A DNA stretch of 64,000 bases, taken from NCBI GenBank assembly GCA_947034895.1, contig OX344764.1, positions 66,941,348-67,005,347 of the forward strand, read 5' to 3'. This document shows, piece after piece, positions 56,145 through 64,000 of the stretch. Numbering within the stretch: the stretch's first letter is position 1; each line of letters opens with the position of its first letter. A program made the position numbers and the translations under genes. The DNA is from Rhytidiadelphus loreus. Lineage: Eukaryota; Streptophyta; Bryopsida; Hypnales; Hylocomiaceae. The notes beneath the pieces were generated by a model. That model was not told the origin of the DNA and searched no databases. It was given only the letters and a program-made list of their open reading frames with translations.

Positions 56145-57396
56145 CTGAAGAAGAAGAGACTAAGACTGAACATCCCTGTAACAGGGCCTCATCTTTTCAA
56201 AACCTAACTTTGTTGCCAAAAAAACGAATCAAAACAGTATATATAATAGACCATAAAAATCTCAAGCAAAAACCAAAACAGTGTCAAGGTAGGACACTTT
56301 TTAGAATTTTGGTACAATGGTAAAATCCTACACATGTCTCCTCAAGTGTTTGTGCATCAAAAATATCTATGTGACTAAAAAAGATGACAAGATGTCCCAT
56401 TGCTTGTAAAAGAATATGCTCCAAGTGATCCAAAAAAGGAACTTGTAGACCTGAAGGCTCAGCCTCACCTGTACCCATCCCAATGCACACAACAAACCAA
56501 TGTAGTGTTAGTGAGGTTGTAACAGGTGTCTGCAGCTGAAGGCCAATTGTTATCTATGTCGCAGGTCAACAAAAACCATGAATAAGAGCAAAACATTGCA
56601 AATCAAAGAGCAAACTTGGTGAGTAAGTAAAGCAAGATCCTAAGCCAAGTATAAAAATCCCAAAGACCTTTGCCATTCCCGTGAGTTACAAACACTTGAA
56701 GCTGAAGAGACGCCCACAACAAAAGCACTATGCCACCAAAACTCAACCACCACAGTGAAAGATGAAACACAAGGGCAAAGAAGCCACTATATGCAAACTC
56801 ACTAATTTGAATTTGGGAGGGAAGTTTCATAGGAGTGGTCATAAAGTGGTAGCCAGACTTAATTATTAGGCCACATGTAGTGGTATTTAAGTCATTTAGA
56901 AAATCACCCTTAGTGGGTGGGTGGGTGGTCAGTTCCACAAAACAGGCTAGCTAATTTTAAAAAAAGAATCCAAATACCATTTTAGGTAAACACATCTAGT
57001 AGTAGATGTTTAATGGATTTAAAAAAAAACCATGGCATAATTAGATATATGTGACCCATGTATTTGGGTTTCTAAAATATCCTTGAATGCCTGGTGTGGT
57101 CATGGAATTAAAATAGTTTCATAGAAGCATTATTTTGGTAACCATAGACCATGTGGGGTTTTAAATTTAGAATTAAAAAATTAAAGAAATGAAAATGAAA
57201 TGTGAACAAAACGGGAGTTTTATTAAAAAAACTAAAGGCAAAAATTGATGTCTTTAAATTTCCTTGATATTCCACAAAAATGTGGGATTTTACAACATAG
57301 GAAAAATAAATAAATCAGGCCAAAAGGGCCTACTTTACATAATTTAGCCATTGGATGGATTTAAAAAATTATGAACTAGAATTGTTCAAAGGCTAA
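56145..57396. repeat. Tandem unit 4 (near-identical to unit 1)
   Basis: Matches unit 1 end to end with scattered substitutions and 1-4-bp indels, offset by ~3.77 kb. It ends in a (GAA)n tract (57,397-57,421) after TTCAAAGGCTAAA. Confidence 0.93.
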
Positions 57397-58946
57397 AGAA
57401 GAAGAAGAAGAAGAAGAAGAATGCATGATTGCATGTAATCTAATCACATTCACTTGTCATCTTCTTATTTTGAGGTTTAGGTCCAAACTCTACAAGTCTT
57501 TTCACTTTGTTTCTCATATAGCTTTCACAGTTGGAAGAATAGTTTCTATTCATTTTAGAAGTTTTGGAAATTTTCAAAAATTCAATGAATTATTGCAAAT
57601 ATAAGCCCTACTTTGATTTTGTATTTGATTATGAACTTTAGGGCAAATCACTTCAAATCCTCATAACCAAATTGTACTTTGTCAAAAAGAGTGATTCCAC
57701 TGTCTATGACCTTCCATAGTATTGACCTTCACAATGGGCCCAAAAAATGTATTTTTGATACGTACTCAATCATCTAAGAGGGCAAATCAAAAACATGAAG
57801 GCCACAATAGGATGTTTACCTTTACTAATTTGCAAAGTTTGCTATGGTTACAAGAAGTAGGTTTACTTGACCAATGCAAGGTTGACCTACTATCCAAAAA
57901 TCTATATCTTAAATTAAATTTTTCTTTCTTTTATTCGTTGTTTGTTTTGTTTGTAAGTTGAGATCTTTGGAATCATATGTCCTTTGACTGCTTTCTTGGT
58001 ACCATTGGAAAGCCCTCTATGAGGAGGGGTGCATGGATCTTTTTTCATAGCGTTCCTACCTATGGCAAAAAATATTTTTTGAAGTGTATTTATTCATCCA
58101 AACTGTGTATAATCATTCCCAAAGAGTGATTCTAACTCAAGATTTTGTAGCAATTTAGTAATTTCAACCATTGAGAAATCAGACATTAAATGCAATACAT
58201 CATCAAATATTCCCTCAAAATATTGTTGTATTGTTTTTTACCAAACTTTTGCTCAAATAGAAAACTTGATTTGGTTATATTAGTCTTTTTGGACTGTTTG
58301 GAGTAAAAGGCCAAAACATTTATTTTGATTCTTTACTTCTATTTTTATTTTCAAAAGAATACTTTATAAGATTAATTTTCACCCTATGCATGTGATAACT
58401 TTTAACCACAAAAGTACAATAATATTAAACTTGGTTATCAAGGTCAACAAAAAATAATTTTCAAAATAGATGCCAAACTTTAGGGAAATAATAATTATTG
58501 ATTTTATACAAAAATATTTAAAAAATCATCAAAATATTTATATTTTAATCATTTTTTGGATTGGGTTCCCAAATTTTATTTAATATTTGACATAAAATGC
58601 CAAATTTGATAACTGAGTAAGGTATTGTATAGGAAAACTTTAACCCCTAAATGATTTGGGCTATGTTTTCACCAAAACCGCTCCAAAACTGCCATTTCTA
58701 GGACAAGTACCAAATTTTAGAAAAATGTCATTTTTAGATACATATAATTGTGGGATCTTGTATTACATTGGTTTGAAAAGATGTGGAAAAAATTTCAGAA
58801 ATTTTCACTATGTAGATTGCAAGATATTAGCATTTGAAGTGCTAAAAATCCTTTTGGGGCCCTGCAAAAAACCAGGCAATTGCACTTCAAGTGTTTATTG
58901 AAAAAGTCAAGGGACACTTTAAATTCTTGTTGAACTATTGAACTCT
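57397..58946. other. GAA microsatellite, then AT-rich intergenic DNA
   Basis: (GAA)8-type tract at the start. No gene. 58,750-58,850 carries a diverged form of the module found twice inside the large hAT (GGATCTTGT, GATTGCAAGATATTAGCATT). Confidence 0.45.
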
Positions 58947-59221
58947 CATTAGATGTTTTTTTCCTACTTTGGAGGGTTGTGAGTTCCCAATTTGGGAACC
59001 AACCAAAACTGGCCAAAACTGCAATTTGCAAGCTGCGCTGACGTGGCACAGTGATTGCCACGTCACTTTTTTTGAAAAAATTAAATTTTAAACTTTGTTT
59101 TTCATTTTAAGAATTTTTCATTTAAAAAAAATTTCTAACATTGACGTTCGATGAGACCTAGGGAAACAAAACTGGAAACAGGTCTGAAACAGCCCTCCAT
59201 CCCTCCAAATCTCATCTAATG
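58947..59221. mobile_element. CATTAG-end MITE-like element, copy 3
   Basis: Left CATTAGATGTTTTTTTCC...GGAGGGTTGTGAGTTCCC and right CCCTCCAAATCTCATCTAATG are inverted ends with a T/A-rich core (59,065-59,135) and a TGACGTGGCA...TGCCACGTCA hairpin (~59,039-59,066). Related to 8,067-8,381 in the other orientation. Confidence 0.6.
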
Positions 59222-60500
59222 ATCCTATCCATTTGAAGAGTAATGAATTGTACAAGAGATCTTTGTTGAGGCCCAATTTACTCTTACTTTCTCATTGTGT
59301 CTTTATACCATTGCACTTGGATTGCAAAGAAGGCGAGAATAAAGGAGTGTATGTTGAAAATCTATCAGAGTTTGCGGTTGAAAGTGTCCGAGATGTGGTT
59401 TGTTGACTTCTTCTGGTATGGGTCACAAATGATGAGACTATGGATTTATTTGCAAACAAAAAACCTCAAGAGTTGAAGGAGAACAACTTAAGGAGGTATT
59501 TTTAGCAATGCTTTCTCAAGATAGGCTCAACCAATTAGACTCGTCATCATAATACTCGTGGACATTGTAAACGGAAAGCAACGGCATGTTCCCTATTGCG
59601 ATTCAAAACTCTCATATCTACTATAGGTTTCACAAATAACCATTCTCAGACTATTAATGAGCCAATACATTTTTTTAGGAATATCTGTAGTTATGGAGAC
59701 ATTACAATTGATAACTAAGTTGGTAAATTTGGACTATTTAGTGAATTTTGGACAAAACATTTGAAGATATTTGGATAATAACATTGGGGGATTGCCCGAT
59801 GTTTGTATAGATCTCTCGATGTTTTGTATTGATTTCTCGATGTTTTGCCTAGATTTCCTAATGTTTTGCATTCTCTCTTGATGACTAGTTCTTTTTTTTC
59901 TCAATGACTATTACTAATTTTGGACTTTCTAAAGTCTAGAAGTAGTTAAATGTGGCATTTATCAATCATATTCTTCATTTGGAGATTGGGGTAGTATGTT
60001 GTGAAGGTCTCTGAGAGCCATGTAAAGTGCAACATCACTTTTGTTTGGGGTATGGTGTCTTCTTGCCACACATCTCTTTCATTTACTTGACTAAAACTCA
60101 TTTGACTCACTTGGTATCTTGATTGTCTGTTTTGTAATTTCTACTACTTACCTTGAAAAATATCAAATGATTATATTTTGTGCAAATTATACATGATTGT
60201 AGCTTTCTAATGATATAGAATTTAGTAACTATCAATCCTGGTAACTATGCTTTAGTTCAAATGATATATAAATTAAGTATCAATAATTTGTTTCTTACTT
60301 GCTACCAATTATCCTAAAAGTTCACCTAGTCTTTTTACAGAAGTTCACTCATTAAAGTATCAACCATCAAGGGCTAAGTGGGTATTATCCCAATTTAAAT
60401 AAGCCTCCAATTGGGACCTCCATATGATTGCTTCTCCATCAAATCTTATATGTATAAATATATACACTTTGATTTTAATGTGACTTTGTTTCTTTTGCTA
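59222..60500. other. AT-rich intergenic DNA
   Basis: No gene recognised. Repeated short steps GATTTCTCGATGTTTTG at ~59,810-59,870. Confidence 0.4.
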
Positions 60501-60630
60501 ATAGAGCATATGATTTTTTTGTGCAGAGACCTCAATATCTCCACATTAGCCAAGGTGTAAACTTTTTCTACGTTGTAAATTTTTCCCTAAGTGTAATGCC
60601 AAGATTTGAGTGTTACTCAATTGAGTGCAC

Positions 60631-60861
60631 TCAATGGAAGCCTTTAGTTGTACCACTTGTGGAGTCACTGGGTTTAGGAATGCTAAGGCTCTTGGTATTC
60701 ATAAGAAATATCTAGGTAGTGGATCTAAAAGACCAAGAAGGCCAACTGTTGGTCACAATTTAGATCCATTTTCTCCTATATTTGAGTCACCTAGGGATGA
60801 TTTTTCCATCTTTGAAGACAATAATTATAAAGTCTCTTATGATTCTACATTCAGTTACTAA
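60631..60861 (+). CDS. Small zinc-finger-like ORF, possibly TE-derived
   Basis: A TATAAATA box lies at ~60,453 and an acceptor-like TTTTTTTGTGCAG at 60,527. The frame MEAFSCTTCGVTGFRNAKALGIHKK has the spacing of a C2H2 finger (C-x2-C, Phe, Leu, His) but lacks a clear second His. A basic stretch GSKRPRRP and an acidic tail follow, then TAA. Similar one-finger starts occur in plant transposon-linked proteins, but the rest is missing, so this is at most a fragment. Confidence 0.35.
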   Translation, partial: SMEAFSCTTCGVTGFRNAKALGIHKKYLGSGSKRPRRPTVGHNLDPFSPIFESPRDDFSIFEDNNYKVSYDSTFSY

Positions 60862-63576
60862 AAAAATTAAAATTATTTAAAACTTCTATCTTCTATAATA
60901 AATTTATTAGAGCTTTTTTTAGTGGTTTTAATTTCTTCTAATAAATATTTTATTTAATTAAATATTTGAAAAAAATTTAAATAAAAAAAGAGCTACACTT
61001 TAACTATTCATTTAGTTTAGTTCAATTTAATAGAATTTTTTTAATTTATTTAAAATACTATCAAAAGTTTTTTACAATATATTTTTATTTTATACACGTC
61101 GCTTTTTTGAAGGTCTACATCCATTATGTGGCATGGGAGTTACATCACGGACAAAATTTAAAATAATACCACTCCGACACATTCAATACGTACATGCAAA
61201 AATAATAGTAGTTTATCAATAAGAGATATAAATTTTTATTCAACCAAGTTCTATTTCACCCAAGTTAGTTTTAAATTAGAAGAAGTTTTGTCCCATCCCT
61301 TGGTGACACTTACCACCTTAAGCTCACCACCAAGTGCTTCTTGTAGCACTTAAACTTCTAGTAGCACTAAAGGTCTCAATCTCCTAACAGTGCACATGCC
61401 ATGCACATGCAACATTGGGTCCAACTCTAGTTACGGGATTTTCTATTCTTCCATGACTCTTCACTATCCACTTCTAACACTTAACTCCCACAAGACACCG
61501 GGCATGTCATTTGATGACATGAAGTGGAACTTCTATTGATGTCCAAGCACTCAATGGCGGCACTACTCCCCAATGTTACTAACCACCCTTGAATGGTACC
61601 CAGCTCCCTACTAGATCCAAACTACTTTACTTCGGGACTCACTTTAGGACTCACTTACTATGGTCTAGTGTGGAGTGGGATACATCCAACCGGTATCAAA
61701 GAGTACACAAGCACTCCATAGTGACACATCAGTGGTGGTAAGGCTCCAACACTAACCTCATGGCCACTATGGCTTACTATGGTACCAATAATTGTATTGT
61801 GGCTGTTACAGCCACTTTTGGGTGCATAGTGACACTTCTGTCACTATGCACTCAAAATTTTAGTTAATTGATTTTAAACTCCCCTCCACCCCCCACCCCG
61901 AGTTTAAAAAAGAATTTTAATTAAAATTAGTTTCTTAATTTTTCATCCCCCCTCCCCCTACTTGTAATTTTTTGAATGAGGTTAACATGACAAACAATAT
62001 GGGACAATGAAAATCCTGTATATCGTATATCGTATCTATATCCGTATTTGTATTGTATAATATTCTAATACCAAGTATCTATATCTGTATCTGTATATTG
62101 TATTCTGATTTTATATTTGTATCCCTACCCTAATTTTGTATTTGTATTTGGATGGATGACTTAGATTCAATCTGAAAGATCAACAGCTTAAGAAATTTTG
62201 AGGAATCAATGGCATTTTGGAGGGGGAAGCAATTAAAAAAAAAAAAAATCAACAACCTATTCATTTTTGGGAGGGGGGTGGAACTAATGGCAAACCAGAT
62301 GTGTGACTGCCTCTTTTGGGTGCATAGTGGTACCATTCAAGAGGGAAGAGGGAGACCACACCTCTTTATAGTTCTCTTTACGGAATTTGGCATTCCCTCC
62401 TCCATCCTAAGGGTCTCCCAAAACACCCAAGACACTCCCTAACTTGAAAGACCACCCATTTCCAAGTTGTCTCCCCAAAATCGGACCCCCCCAAACTCCC
62501 AATCTTTCCATTGGAATAACTTTTAGCTTTGAACTCCAAATCCAAAGTGCAAACCCATTTTTGTAATCTACTCTTTTTGTAGGTCATTGTGGACTACTCA
62601 ATTATTCAATTTTGACAAGTCTCAAGGAAGTTATGGCCCTTTGGAAGGTCCAAGTCCCCTAGGAGAGTAGTTCTTCGGGACTCCCCCCTCTTTGGATGCC
62701 CATAATTTTTAGCACACAACTCATCTCTTCATGAGCCTTGGAATTCTAAAAATCTGGTCTCTTTATTTTTCCAACAATGTGTGTCATGCCCTATTTGAAT
62801 AAAAGAAATTCTCCCAAACCTTAACTCCTACGTACCACCCTCTCAAGACACAACTAGGGCACTGTCAACTTTGAGAAGCCATAATTTTTTACTCCAAATT
62901 TGGATTCTTGCGTTCTTTAGACCCATGAACGTGCCTTCTCACGAGCTTTCCAAGCATGTGCAACACGTTATCCAATTTGTCTTGAGTAGAGTGCTACAAC
63001 GCTCTGATCGCTCAGAACTCCCAATTCCTCTCACCTCATCTCTTGCAAGGCTTAGAGACTCACTCCCAACGTTCCCCTTATTCTCCAAGGTGGCATGGGC
63101 ACGTCTCAAGATGAGGGTCGTGACACGTTTCAATAAGATGAATTGTTGATTTGGACAGTTATAAAGGAGATACCTTATCTACAACAGATCGTTGAAAATA
63201 AAAACTTATTCAAGGGCACATTTTACATTACCGAGACCCTATTGATGCTTCAGGGTCTCTATTCTCTTCTTTTGTTGTAGTTGAAGGGTTTGAGTTATAT
63301 CCAAACTCTAAGAATTTGACTATGGATGAGAAGGTGTATTCAACTTCCAACACAACGAATTGGTGGGAATAGATGCAAGGAAGTTGTGGTTTATTTGCAA
63401 ATATATTATTGGATTCCTAGTCTTGAACTTAAAATCAACTTTTAATACATGATGTCTCATTTTCTAAATCTTTGATTGTGTCTTTGCCGGAGCATTCCAA
63501 TATTGAAGGTGTTGTGATTGCTCCATTAATACTTTACAATGATCATACTTCACTATCAAAAATATTGGAAAAGTTA
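60862..63576. other. Intergenic DNA with a hairpin and C/T-rich tracts
   Basis: No gene supported. It contains the hairpin at 61,817-61,858, polypyrimidine patches near 61,880-61,960, and in 62,500-63,000 several steps of the dispersed type (AAGTTATGGCCCTTTGG, CCATAATTTTTTACTCC). Confidence 0.4.
61815..61860. repeat. 18-bp-arm hairpin
   Basis: TTTTGGGTGCATAGTGAC and GTCACTATGCACTCAAAA pair with one mismatch around a 6-nt loop. The left arm sequence recurs at ~62,315 (TTTTGGGTGCATAGTGG), so it may be the end of a small element. Confidence 0.7.
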
Positions 63577-64000
63577 CACTACAAGGAAATGGGGGTAAAT
63601 GTAACCATAGAAGAATGATTGCTTGTCCGGAACAACTTGAATATGACTCATGTTCTCTAATTGCACCAAGGGTTTGGGATTGTCATCGTTAGAGTCAATT
63701 CAAAGTCACATTCGTGACTACAGGATGACGACTTAGCGGTAGGGAGTCTTCATCCACATTTTTACATCTGAAACGTGCTGAAAAACTTGTTTTTTCCACT
63801 TTAAATGATGTGAATATTATTTTCTAAAATCTAGGAAATGTGAATATTATTTTCTAATACCTAAAAGATTTGAAGATTATTTTCAAGCCATTTAGTGTGT
63901 TAATACAAAGAGTTCAAGTAACAAGCCTTTTATACAAGTGGCGTGGTAGGAGGCAAGACAAACCATGTGGGATTTGTAAAATGTTGATGCAATAGTAGAG
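63577..64000. mobile_element. CACTA-type element, left part, cut by the window end
   Basis: Begins CACTACAAGGAAATGGGGG, a CACTA-style end. At 63,925-63,990 it shares TTTATACAAGTGG.GT.GTAGGA and AAGACAA.CCAT.TGGGAT with 6,763-6,830 of the complete CACTA element, at a similar distance from the end (about 350 versus 400 bp). The other end lies outside. Confidence 0.6.

Noticed and set aside
61100..62400. Possible LTR retrotransposon in the C/T-rich stretch
   Set aside because: No paired LTRs, primer-binding site or coding domain found.

Overview
The window is nuclear DNA of a land plant, most likely one with a large, repeat-rich genome. The evidence is split genes with GT-AG introns, TTTAGGG-type telomeric motifs, an intronless tRNA-Leu(CAA) gene, a plant-type peroxisomal acyl-activating enzyme, and abundant Ty1/copia, CACTA, hAT and MITE-like elements. 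I cannot name the species. The style (AT-rich intergenic DNA, GC-rich exons) could fit a fern, lycophyte, bryophyte or gymnosperm.

Layout: 1-134 is the 3' end of a gene. 0.7-13.2 kb is repeat territory: a 200-bp inverted-repeat element, a 76-bp tandem array, a palindromic CACTA MITE, two copies of one TA-flanked MITE, a 1.2-kb CACTA element, and a decayed copia element (9.2-12.95 kb) carrying at least two later insertions, one of which was itself invaded. 13.76-17.53 kb is an intact four-exon peroxisomal acyl-activating enzyme gene (563 aa, C-terminal SKL). 17.8-19.0 kb is its 3' flank. 21.3-22.8 kb is a broken membrane-protein-like gene. 23.35-23.81 kb is a pseudogene copy of the last AAE exon plus 3' flank.

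The outstanding object lies at 26,613-40,226. It is a 13.6-kb DNA transposon with matching CAGGGTTGTC ends and a perfect 8-bp target duplication TCTGTACC, the signature of a hAT element. Besides a DUF659/hAT transposase-like gene (internally shortened), it carries two long intact ORFs: a protein-kinase-like protein (559 aa) and a coiled-coil RING-H2 protein (744 aa). CpG-rich GGACGG/CCGTCC arrays sit at both ends and upstream of each of the three genes. It lies inside a paralogous copy of the AAE 3' region, whose two halves are at 23.35-23.81 and 40.98-47.86 kb. The second half was also hit by a complete 5.6-kb Ty1/copia retrotransposon (41,499-47,118; TSD TAGTC).

The right third holds a six-exon-type glutathione peroxidase gene on the minus strand (48.8-50.55 kb), the tRNA-Leu gene (51.25 kb), an array of four ~1.25-kb tandem units (52.38-57.40 kb), a possible small zinc-finger-like ORF (60.6 kb), and a CACTA-type end at 63,577 that runs off the window. 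The rest is AT-rich DNA with short dispersed repeats. All coordinates and alignments were read by eye; no search was run.
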